Under the pieces are notes generated by a model. That model did no database searches. It had not been told where the DNA came from and worked only from the letters and a program-made list of their open reading frames with translations. The position numbers were made by a program, and so were the translations under genes. From contig WFQZ01000143.1 of the NCBI GenBank assembly GCA_015486785.1, positions 1-5,246 on the forward strand: a DNA stretch of 5,246 bases, in the 5' to 3' direction. This document shows, one piece after another, positions 1 to 5,246 of this stretch. Each line of letters begins with the position of its first letter. Position 1 is the first letter of the stretch. The DNA is from Thermoflexales bacterium. Lineage in GTDB: Bacteria > Chloroflexota > Anaerolineae > B4-G1 > SLSP01.

Positions 1-734
1 AGATTCTGCTTGAGCGCGAGCTTGATGCCGCCCTGCTTGATGTAAGCCTGCGCGGCGTAGTAATCCATCGCCACCACGTCAACGCGCCCGTTCTTCAAGT
101 CGGCGATGGCCAACTCAGCGCGGTCGTAGTGCGAGACGTTGTCGGCGGACATCTTGCCGCTATCCACCAGGTTCTCTTGCACCCAGGTCTCGTGGACTGT
201 GCCGGTCTGCACCCCGATCTTGTACTTCGCCATGTCCTCGGCGGAGTTCAAGGTGATGTCCGAGTCTTCGCGCACCAAGATCGCGTCGGTGCCGATGTAG
301 TAGTTGTCGGTGAAGTCCACCTCCTTATCGCGCTCCGGCGTGGCGGACATCGCGGCGACGATCACGTCAATCTGCCCGGCCTTGAGCGCGGCGATGAGGC
401 CGTTGAAGGAAATGTCCTGAATCTCAATCTCCAACCCCAGCCGCTTGCCGATCTCGCGGATGAGGGCCATATCAAAGCCGTCAAACTCGTTTTTGTCGTT
501 GACGAACTCAAAGGGCGGGTAATCCGCCGACGTGCCGACGATCAACTTGCCCGCCGCCTGGATGCGTGCCCAATCGCTTCCGCCGGACGCGGCCTCGGTG
601 GGCGCAGCGGTGGTCGCGGCCTCGGTAGGCGCGGTGGTGGGTTCAGGCGTGGGGGTTGACTTGCTGCAAGCACTCAACAACAAGGTGGTCAGCATGACCA
701 AAACTAAAGTAAGGTTAAACCATTTGCGTGTCAT
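1..734 (-). CDS. ABC transporter substrate-binding lipoprotein, polar amino acid type (3' end cut by window edge)
   Basis: This is the extracytoplasmic solute receptor of an amino-acid ABC importer (SBP_bac_3, HisJ/GlnH-like fold), anchored to the membrane by lipid. The ATG at 734-732 follows a strong AGGAGGAG. Residues 1-22 form a lipoprotein signal with lipobox LLSAC and lipidated Cys23. A Thr/Pro/Ala-rich flexible linker follows (about 26-48). The mature domain opens with the family signature VGTSADYPPFEF (Asp71, Tyr72, Pro73-Pro74), then FDMALIREIGKRLG and SATPERDKEVDFT. Arg135 sits where family members bind the ligand alpha-carboxylate. The second lobe has IGVQTGTVHETWV, and Asp224 in DVVAMDY is a likely ligand amino-group contact. 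The frame is open to base 1, giving 244 complete codons; perhaps 30-50 C-terminal residues are missing. Permease and ATPase genes may lie beyond the left edge. The exact ligand cannot be read from sequence, but family knowledge favours a polar amino acid. Confidence 0.93.
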   Translation of the reverse strand, partial: MTRKWFNLTLVLVMLTTLLLSACSKSTPTPEPTTAPTEAATTAAPTEAASGGSDWARIQAAGKLIVGTSADYPPFEFVNDKNEFDGFDMALIREIGKRLGLEIEIQDISFNGLIAALKAGQIDVIVAAMSATPERDKEVDFTDNYYIGTDAILVREDSDITLNSAEDMAKYKIGVQTGTVHETWVQENLVDSGKMSADNVSHYDRAELAIADLKNGRVDVVAMDYYAAQAYIKQGGIKLALKQN

Positions 735-737
735 TTT

Positions 738-745
738 CTCCTCCT
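738..745 (-). promoter_or_regulatory. Ribosome binding site of the substrate-binding lipoprotein gene
   Basis: On the minus strand the sequence reads AGGAGGAG, 3 bases before the ATG at 734 (5 bases when counted from the AGGAGG core). It is a strong Shine-Dalgarno match at suitable distance and fixes the start, which also gives a well-formed lipoprotein signal peptide. Confidence 0.85.
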
Positions 746-802
746 GACTGTTTGATCTGAATCGGGACTTCGGGTAAGGTTTGAATTTCTGTATCTCGGT
801 CT

Positions 803-813
803 GATCACCTCCT
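803..813 (-). promoter_or_regulatory. Extra Shine-Dalgarno-like element in the lipoprotein-gene leader
   Basis: The minus strand reads AGGAGGTGATC, an 11-base complement to the usual 16S rRNA 3' end, about 70 bases upstream of the true start. No ATG, GTG or TTG lies at normal spacing after it. The GTG inside the motif (808-806) overlaps the ribosome-binding core. The same 11 bases occur at 3934-3944, where they serve as a genuine ribosome binding site with an ATG after it. The GTG frame stays open for 25 codons and ends in a TGA that overlaps the lipoprotein ATG as ATGA. It could be a leader peptide signal, a ribosome standby site or a chance or decayed remnant; only the motif itself is certain. 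Confidence 0.4.
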
Positions 814-839
814 GGCTGTGGGTTACACATACGCTTGCT

Positions 840-868
840 ATCCTATCCATAAGGCGGGATTCTGTCAA
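840..868 (-). promoter_or_regulatory. Sigma70-type promoter for the substrate-binding lipoprotein gene
   Basis: On the minus strand a perfect -35 TTGACA (868-863) is followed, after exactly 17 bases, by -10 TAGGAT (845-840, four of six consensus bases). Transcription would begin near 833 and leave a leader of about 100 bases. The -35 starts only 25 bases past the metallopeptidase stop, so the lipoprotein gene probably has its own transcript in addition to any read-through. No intrinsic terminator is visible between the two genes. Confidence 0.7.
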
Positions 869-892
869 GCAGGAGGCGCGGGGAAAAGCTCG

Positions 893-2191
893 CTACCGCG
901 ACGAGGCGGAGGCCGCCGCGCAGAACCGCGCGTCCAACGCCTGCAACTGGGGGAGCGTGGTGATCGCCGCGATGGTGTGGACGAAGGTTTGCGGCGTGGG
1001 GCTGAGTGCCCACAGCTCCCGCACCGCCGGGCCTAAGGGGTCTTTTCCGGCAGCCCCGCCCGGCGTACTGGCATACGCGCCATGGAAGGCGAAATAGGCT
1101 TGATTGAGCCGCCGCAGATGATAGCCGTGCCGGTTGATCTCCTGCCGCTCCAGCTCCATAAACCGCTCGGCGGCGGCGATGTGCCCTTGCGCCAGCAGAC
1201 CATCCACCACCAAGCGCGTCTCGTACATCTCCTTGTTGAAGTCAAACCCGCTCGGCCCGCTCGGCCGCTCCGAGGCCCGCAGCGGATCGGGGAGCGATTT
1301 GACCTTGGGGCGCACCCCGCCGTAGTCCCGCAACACAATCTCTTGCCCGGCCCACTCGCCCATCAGCGAAGCCGTGGTCTCATTGATCGTGCGCGTCTGC
1401 GGATTGCGGTCGTAATTCCAGCCCAGCGGATGCAGGAGCAAGTAATGGTGCGTCCACTCGTGCGCCATCGTGTCTGTCACCCAATCCAGGTCGCTGCTCT
1501 CCAACATCATCGCCGGATAGGCCGAAAGCCCGCCGATGGCCGTCACGTAAGCGGAGTAATCGGGCAACGCCTGCTCAATCTTCTGCTCCAGCGCGGCTTG
1601 ATCGGCAGCCGTCATACCGGTCACCAGCGAACGTTGGTACACACTTTCAATGTGATCGCGCGGCGAAAGGATCACCATGTACGGCAGCGGCGTGAACTTC
1701 CCCATCACCGGCGGGAAAATCTGCCCGCCCAAGCCAAAGCCGCCCCGCGCCAGCGTTTGACTCACCTGCTCGCCCAAGATCGCCTCGGCGAGCAAACTTT
1801 CACGCGCCAGCCGATCCCGCAACGCCGCCAGCTCCGCCCGCTGAGTGCGCGTCGCCGCGCGGGGATCGCCCCCCTGGGCATCGGCATACGCCTCCGCGAT
1901 CTCGTGCTCAAGCTGCTTGGCTTCCTTTACATGCTGCAAGTAACGCCACACAAAGCGCGACCGCTGCGCATCGCTCATAAACCGCTGCGGAGCGATCAGC
2001 GACAAAGCGAACTTCTGCGCCAGCGAGCGCAGCTCCCACGAGGCAAAGTGGAACGCCAGCGGGCGGGTGAGCCGATCCGCTTGCGCGTGCAAGCTCATAT
2101 CCGCCCGCGCCCCGCTCCACGGCACCAGCAGCAGCGAGGCCAAGCTCACCAGCAACCAGCAGCGGTAAAAAATTCGTCGTCCGGTGTTCAC
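893..2191 (-). CDS. Exported putative zinc metallopeptidase with HEWTH motif (gluzincin-like)
   Basis: The protein has 432 residues from the GTG at 2191. That start is chosen because AGGAG lies 7 bases before it, whereas a GTG 24 bases further upstream (2215) has no such site. Residues 1-30 form a signal peptide: RR near the N-terminus, hydrophobic stretch 12-25, and an ARA cleavage site before Asp31. Residues about 75-147 are charged and helical, possibly coiled coil. The core is MAHEWTHHY, with zinc ligands His244 and His248 and catalytic Glu245. INETTAS follows, with Glu271 as likely third ligand. This HExxH plus downstream NE(S/T)xA layout resembles gluzincin peptidases such as the DUF2265 putative aminopeptidases, though I cannot assign it to that family. 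C-terminal LRRLNQAYFAFHGAYA (359-374) looks conserved in style and may help form the active site. It should act outside the cytoplasmic membrane. Substrate is unknown. Confidence 0.85.
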   Translation of the reverse strand: MNTGRRIFYRCWLLVSLASLLLVPWSGARADMSLHAQADRLTRPLAFHFASWELRSLAQKFALSLIAPQRFMSDAQRSRFVWRYLQHVKEAKQLEHEIAEAYADAQGGDPRAATRTQRAELAALRDRLARESLLAEAILGEQVSQTLARGGFGLGGQIFPPVMGKFTPLPYMVILSPRDHIESVYQRSLVTGMTAADQAALEQKIEQALPDYSAYVTAIGGLSAYPAMMLESSDLDWVTDTMAHEWTHHYLLLHPLGWNYDRNPQTRTINETTASLMGEWAGQEIVLRDYGGVRPKVKSLPDPLRASERPSGPSGFDFNKEMYETRLVVDGLLAQGHIAAAERFMELERQEINRHGYHLRRLNQAYFAFHGAYASTPGGAAGKDPLGPAVRELWALSPTPQTFVHTIAAITTLPQLQALDARFCAAASASSR

Positions 2192-2198
2192 ATCGCAT

Positions 2199-2203
2199 CT
2201 CCT
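2199..2203 (-). promoter_or_regulatory. Ribosome binding site that decides the metallopeptidase start
   Basis: The minus strand reads AGGAG at 2203-2199, 7 bases before the GTG at 2191. The longer frame beginning with GTG at 2215 would place this motif inside the coding region, so 2191 is preferred. Starting there also gives a compact, normal-looking signal peptide. Confidence 0.75.
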
Positions 2204-2218
2204 GCCCAAATTCACCGT

Positions 2219-2246
2219 ATGCTACCACCGGCGATAGCCTCGGCAA
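2219..2246 (-). promoter_or_regulatory. Probable promoter of the metallopeptidase gene
   Basis: On the minus strand, TTGCCG (2246-2241) and TAGCAT (2224-2219) are 16 bases apart. Each matches four of six sigma70 consensus bases, and a TGG just before the -10 adds an extended -10 element. Transcription would start near 2212 with a leader of about 20 bases carrying the ribosome binding site. Its -35 lies 13 bases from the -10 of the opposing promoter, so the two promoters share polymerase space. Confidence 0.45.
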
Positions 2247-2256
2247 GCCCTCACGA

Positions 2257-2265
2257 TGATATAAT
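2257..2265 (+). promoter_or_regulatory. Extended -10 promoter for the gtrA-like/glycosyltransferase operon
   Basis: TGATATAAT joins a TGn extension (2257-2259) to a perfect -10 TATAAT (2260-2265). No good -35 stands 16-18 bases upstream, which is usual for extended -10 promoters. Transcription would begin near 2272, with a leader of about 38 bases before the ATG at 2310. It is the only promoter seen for the three plus-strand genes. Confidence 0.65.
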
Positions 2266-2272
2266 GGCCGCA

Positions 2273-2288
2273 CGCCGTCAAAACGGCG
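2273..2288 (+). repeat. Perfect inverted repeat at the predicted 5' end of the operon transcript
   Basis: CGCCGT (2273-2278) and ACGGCG (2283-2288) pair perfectly across a CAAA loop. The repeat begins about 8 bases past the -10 box, so it would form a hairpin at the extreme 5' end of the mRNA. It could protect the transcript from 5' end decay or act as a small operator. It is not a terminator, since no U tract follows and it lies upstream of the gene. Confidence 0.5.
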
Positions 2289-2309
2289 AAATTACGAGAA
2301 GGAGTTTGT

Positions 2310-2786
2310 ATGTTACAAAGCCTGAGAGCCAAAGCACTCGTCAACCGCCGCGAGCTGACCCGTTTCTTGAAGTTCGCCGTCGTGGGCACGCTGGGCGCGG
2401 TGGTGGATTTCAGTGTGCTGTACCTGCTGCACATTCACGTCGGCTTCCCGCTGGTGCTGGCCAATACGGTCTCATTCACCAGCGCGGTCCTCAGCAACTT
2501 CACGTGGAATCGGCTGTGGACTTACCCGGATTCGCGCTCCAAGCCTCTTTCCGCGCAGTTGGGGCAATTCTTCGCCGTCAACATCATCGGCTGGGGCATC
2601 AACACCAGCATCCTGACGACGCTCAGCCCGCACCTCACCACGCTGGCCGATGCGATGCTGCCCCTCACCTGGACGATTCCGGCGCACACGGTGGGCTACA
2701 ACAGCGCGAAGGTCGTGGCTACCGGCGTGGTGATGTTCTGGAATTTCTTTGTCAATCGCTACTGGACTTACAATGACGTTGACTGA
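2310..2786 (+). CDS. GtrA-family four-helix membrane protein
   Basis: This 158-residue protein has the GtrA (PF04138) layout: four membrane segments at about 20-42, 46-68, 84-107 and 131-150. The family's aromatic/basic motifs follow helices 2 and 4: FTWNRLWTY (64-72) and NFFVNRYWTY (145-154). Helix 1 carries the typical FLKFAVVGTLGAVVDF. The length is normal for the family and AAGGAG (2299-2304) supports the ATG at 2310. In O-antigen glucosylation, GtrA proteins are proposed to move polyprenyl-phosphate-linked sugars across the membrane; other members have less clear roles in teichoic acid or arabinogalactan assembly. It is first in an operon with two glycosyltransferases and overlaps the next gene by 14 bases, which fits a lipid-linked sugar role. 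No GtrB-like synthase is adjacent within the window. Confidence 0.9.
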   Translation: MLQSLRAKALVNRRELTRFLKFAVVGTLGAVVDFSVLYLLHIHVGFPLVLANTVSFTSAVLSNFTWNRLWTYPDSRSKPLSAQLGQFFAVNIIGWGINTSILTTLSPHLTTLADAMLPLTWTIPAHTVGYNSAKVVATGVVMFWNFFVNRYWTYNDVD

Positions 2787-3942
2787 CGAATCGCCGCGCC
2801 GCATTGCGATTGACTACACCGCAGCGGCCCGGCAAGGCGGCGGCATCGGGCGGTACACCCGCGAACTGGTCGGCGCGATCCTGGCGCAAGGCGGGCCGGC
2901 GTCCTTCGTCCTGCTGACCGCGTCCGCCGGGCTGGGGGATCGCTGGCGCGAGCACCGAGCGCGGCTGCGAGCGCAAAGCAACACGCCCCTTTCGTTCCGC
3001 GATCTGCCGCTGGATGATGATTGGTTAGCCCGATTGTGGCAGCGGCTGCGCGTGCCCTTGCCCGCCGAGTGGCTCACCGGGCACGTAGACCTCTTCTACG
3101 CCCCCGACTTCGTCCTGCCGCCGCTGCGACGGCGCACCTACGCCCTGCTCACCGTCCACGATCTCTCGTTCCTGCGCCACCCGCAGACCTTTCCCCGCCC
3201 GCTGCGGGAATACCTGACCCGCGCCGTGCCGCGCAGCGTGGCGCGAGCCGATCACATCCTGGCCGACTCCAACGCCACACGCGACGACCTCACCGCCCTA
3301 CTCCACGTCCCGCCGGAAAAAGTGACCACGCTCTACAGCGGCGTGGCGGCGCGATTCACGCCCCAGGCGCAGCCGGAGGAACGCTTCAGATTGCAACAAC
3401 GCTACGGGATCGCCGCGCGGCCCTACATCCTCAGCGTGGGCACGGTGCAGCCGCGCAAGAACTACCTGCGGCTGATGGAGGCCTGCGATCCGCTGGCCGC
3501 CCAACGGGAACTGGAGTTGGTGATCGTGGGACAACCGGCGTGGCTTTCCGCGCCGATTCTGGCGGCGGCAGAGCAGCGGCCCTACGTCAAGATGCTGGGC
3601 TTCTGCCGCGAAGAGGACTTAGCCGCCCTGTACCGTCAAGCCGAACTGCTGGCGTTCCCCAGCATCTACGAGGGATTTGGCCTCCCGCCGCTGGAGGCCA
3701 TGGCCTGCGGGACGCCCGTGGTGGCCTCCAACGCCTCCAGCGTGCCGGAAGTCGTGGGGGACGCGGGCGTGCTCCTCCCGCCGGAGGACATCGGCGCGTG
3801 GCAGGCGGCCTTGGAGCGCGGGCTGGACGATTCCGCCTTGCGCCGCACGCTGCGCGAGGCCGGATTGCGCCGCGCGGCACACTTCACTTGGACGCGGGCC
3901 GCCGCTCAATGGTGGGACTTGCTCCGCCGCCTCAGGAGGTGA
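2773..3942 (+). CDS. GT4-type glycosyltransferase (GT-B fold, retaining)
   Basis: This 389-residue cytoplasmic or membrane-associated enzyme would transfer a sugar from a nucleotide donor to a lipid or glycan acceptor. The N-terminal domain begins with IAIDYTAAARQGGGIGRY (Gly22-Tyr28, the usual glycine-rich acceptor-side loop). It also has VHDLSF (His129-Asp130) and DHILADSNATRDDL. The C-terminal donor domain has SVGTVQPRKN (Gly223, Arg228, Lys229) and the EX7E motif EGFGLPPLE (Glu300, Glu308), followed by AMACGTPVVASN and SVPEVVGDAG. These are hallmarks of the GT4 group (Glycos_transf_1), and mannosyltransferase-like members look closest. ATG 2773 is preferred over an in-frame TTG at 2749 because the TTG adds eight residues unlike the family. 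There is no clear Shine-Dalgarno, so translation is probably coupled to the GtrA-like gene. Donor and acceptor cannot be named. Confidence 0.92.
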   Translation: MTLTDESPRRIAIDYTAAARQGGGIGRYTRELVGAILAQGGPASFVLLTASAGLGDRWREHRARLRAQSNTPLSFRDLPLDDDWLARLWQRLRVPLPAEWLTGHVDLFYAPDFVLPPLRRRTYALLTVHDLSFLRHPQTFPRPLREYLTRAVPRSVARADHILADSNATRDDLTALLHVPPEKVTTLYSGVAARFTPQAQPEERFRLQQRYGIAARPYILSVGTVQPRKNYLRLMEACDPLAAQRELELVIVGQPAWLSAPILAAAEQRPYVKMLGFCREEDLAALYRQAELLAFPSIYEGFGLPPLEAMACGTPVVASNASSVPEVVGDAGVLLPPEDIGAWQAALERGLDDSALRRTLREAGLRRAAHFTWTRAAAQWWDLLRRLRR

Positions 3943-3944
3943 TC
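3934..3944 (+). promoter_or_regulatory. Ribosome binding site of the GT-C glycosyltransferase gene
   Basis: AGGAGGTGATC lies over the stop codon of the preceding gene (TGA at 3940-3942). Its GGAGG core ends 7 bases before the ATG at 3947. This very strong site, together with the 4-base gap between genes, points to efficient coupled translation. Confidence 0.8.
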
Positions 3945-3946
3945 GT

Positions 3947-5246
3947 ATGAATGCCACTGCCCTCTTCGGCCCACGGGCCACCACCATCACCCGCGCCGTG
4001 ATGCTCACGGCCCTGCTGTGGGAAGCGGCCTTCATCGCCGCGCTCCTGCTCAGCGGGACCGCGCCCGGTTTCCCGCTGGATGACGCCTGGATTCATCAGA
4101 CCTACGCCCGCAACCTGGCGCAGCACGGCGAATTTGCCTTCGTGATCGGGCATCCCAGCGCAGGCTCAACCGCGCCGCTGTGGACGCTGCTCCTGATGCC
4201 GGGCTATTGGCTGCACCTCGCGCCGTTCGCCTGGACGTGGCTGCTGGGCTGGGGATCGCTGACGGCGGTCGCGCTGGCCGCCGCCGCATTGGCGCATACC
4301 CTGTTCCCCGAAGACTCGCGCTTGCCCTTGCTCGGCGGACTCGCCGTAGCCGGCGAGTGGCACTTGGTTTGGGGCGCGGTTTCGGGGATGGAAACGGTGC
4401 TCTTCGCCGCCGGAGCGTTGGCCCTGCTGACGCTGGCCGTGCGTTGGGGCGAGAACTCCCCCTCACGCCGCAGCGCGTTTTACGGCGGGCTGGCCGTGGG
4501 CGGCGTGGCTCTGGTGCGCCCCGAAGGGATTTTGCTGGGTGGCGTGCTCGGCGTGGCGATCTTGCTGCATGCCCGCCGCCAAGCGACGCTCCAGAAACTC
4601 GCCTTGCTCGCGCTGGGGAGCGCGGCGGTGCTCCTGCCGGAGGTGGCGTTCAACCTGCACGTCAGCGGGATGCCGTTCCCCAACACCTTCTACGCCAAAC
4701 AGCAGGAGTACCACATCCTCTATCAAGCCGCGCTCCCGGCCCGGCTGCTGAGTCTCCTGCCGCCGTTGTTGGCCGGGGGGCTGAGCGTGCTCCTGCCGGC
4801 CATCGGCGGGACGATCAAGCCGCTGCGCAGGCGGCCGGCGGCCTGGCTGCCGATGGCTTGGGCCGTGGGGACGTGGGGCATGTACGCTTGGCGGCTGCCC
4901 GTGACCTATCAACACGCCCGCTACCTGATGCCGATCCTCCCGCCGCTACTGGTCTACGGCGTGAGCGGACTGTGGCGCTGGTGGCGCATCGCCTCCGGCG
5001 CGGGCTGGGTGGTAACGCGAGCCTGGGGCGCGTCGGCGGTGCTGGTGCTGGCCGGATTCCTGGGGATCGGAGCGCGGGCCACCGTCACCGACGTGCGCAT
5101 CATCAACGGGGAGATGGTCACGGTGGCCCGCTGGGTGGACGCGCACACGCCGCAAGACGCGGTCATCGCCGCGCACGACATCGGCGCGTTGGGGTACTTC
5201 GCCCCGCGCCCGCTGCTGGACCTGGCCGGGCTGATCAGCCCGCAAG
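3947..5246 (+). CDS. GT-C type membrane glycosyltransferase, polyprenyl-linked donor (3' end cut by window edge)
   Basis: 433 complete codons are open to the right edge. This is an integral membrane protein with many hydrophobic segments. The first extracytoplasmic loop has LDDAWIHQTYARNLAQHGEF; Asp45-Asp46 fit the acidic catalytic motif of GT-C enzymes. Other family-style motifs are GSTAPLW (73-79), SGMETVLF (146-153), VRPEG (190-194), PNTFYAK (245-251) and HARYLMP (323-329). A soluble C-terminal part begins at about 390, with HDIGALGYF (410-418) and LLDLAGLISP (423-432). The arrangement resembles the AftB/ZomB-like and GT39-like membrane transferases, which use lipid-phosphate sugars on the outer face of the membrane. 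More soluble domain probably follows off the edge. As third gene after GtrA-like and GT4, it is the likely consumer of a lipid-linked sugar. Sugar and acceptor are unknown. Confidence 0.87.
   Translation, partial: MNATALFGPRATTITRAVMLTALLWEAAFIAALLLSGTAPGFPLDDAWIHQTYARNLAQHGEFAFVIGHPSAGSTAPLWTLLLMPGYWLHLAPFAWTWLLGWGSLTAVALAAAALAHTLFPEDSRLPLLGGLAVAGEWHLVWGAVSGMETVLFAAGALALLTLAVRWGENSPSRRSAFYGGLAVGGVALVRPEGILLGGVLGVAILLHARRQATLQKLALLALGSAAVLLPEVAFNLHVSGMPFPNTFYAKQQEYHILYQAALPARLLSLLPPLLAGGLSVLLPAIGGTIKPLRRRPAAWLPMAWAVGTWGMYAWRLPVTYQHARYLMPILPPLLVYGVSGLWRWWRIASGAGWVVTRAWGASAVLVLAGFLGIGARATVTDVRIINGEMVTVARWVDAHTPQDAVIAAHDIGALGYFAPRPLLDLAGLISPQ

Noticed and set aside
129..659. A 176-codon plus-strand frame opposite the substrate-binding lipoprotein gene.
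   Set aside because: The minus strand encodes a clear lipoprotein with lipobox and SBP_bac_3 motifs; the plus-strand product ends in a Gly/Arg low-complexity run that mirrors the Thr/Pro/Ala linker.
766..777. CGGGACTTCGGG in the lipoprotein leader as a possible hairpin.
   Set aside because: It is an imperfect direct repeat of CGGG rather than an inverted repeat, so it does not fold into a useful stem.
868..892. A terminator between the metallopeptidase and lipoprotein genes.
   Set aside because: I find no stem-loop followed by a T run in the 25 bases after the stop before the next promoter begins.
2192..2215. A longer metallopeptidase start at GTG 2215, adding eight residues.
   Set aside because: No ribosome binding site precedes it, while AGGAG sits 7 bases before the GTG at 2191; the extension would also overlap the predicted transcript start near 2212.
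1082..2776. A 564-codon plus-strand open frame lying opposite the metallopeptidase gene and running on through most of the GtrA-like gene.
   Set aside because: It crosses the divergent promoter region and two convincing genes. Its translation is dominated by Arg, His, Gln and Pro without any recognisable domain, as expected from an antisense or shifted reading of GC-rich coding DNA.
3021..3950. A 309-codon plus-strand frame inside the GT4 gene.
   Set aside because: It is a shifted frame of a gene with full GT4 motifs; the product is Arg/Ala/Pro-rich with no domain and no ribosome binding site.
3932..5245. Several minus-strand frames opposite the GT-C gene.
   Set aside because: The plus strand is open for 433 codons with ordered GT-C motifs; the opposing frames are Arg/Gln/Pro-rich shadows.

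Overview
The window is GC-rich bacterial DNA carrying five protein genes in two divergent blocks. It has no RNA genes, mobile elements or CRISPR arrays that I can see. GC-rich coding with sigma70-type promoters, a Thr/Pro/Ala-rich linker after a lipobox, and the mix of envelope glycosyltransferases would fit a Chloroflexota (Anaerolineae-like) bacterium. That placement is inference from style, not from a marker gene.

Left block (minus strand): from 2191 leftwards come an exported, putative zinc metallopeptidase with a HEWTH motif (2191-893), then a 158-base gap, then an amino-acid-type ABC transporter substrate-binding lipoprotein that starts at 734 and runs off the left edge. The gap holds a good promoter (TTGACA, 17 bases, TAGGAT) that fires into the lipoprotein gene. 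Its roughly 100-base leader contains an extra, near-perfect Shine-Dalgarno sequence with no normally spaced start codon.

Centre (2192-2309): a divergent promoter region. The rightward promoter is an extended -10 (TGATATAAT) followed by a perfect 6-bp hairpin close to the predicted transcript start. The leftward promoter is weaker (TTGCCG, 16 bases, TGGTAGCAT).

Right block (plus strand): a tight three-gene operon of a GtrA-family four-helix membrane protein (2310-2786), a GT4-type GT-B glycosyltransferase (2773-3942) and a large multi-spanning GT-C type glycosyltransferase (3947 to the right edge, incomplete). The first two genes overlap by 14 bases; the second and third are 4 bases apart. 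Together they look like a lipid-linked sugar pathway: a cytoplasmic glycosyltransferase, a membrane protein of the family linked to translocating polyprenyl-phosphate sugars, and a GT-C enzyme that would use such lipid-linked donors on the outer face. The GT2-type polyprenyl-phosphate sugar synthase that usually accompanies GtrA is not in the window.

Nothing here is clearly a new system. The points most worth following are the poorly characterised exported metallopeptidase, the GtrA/GT4/GT-C gene set, and the odd lipoprotein-gene leader.
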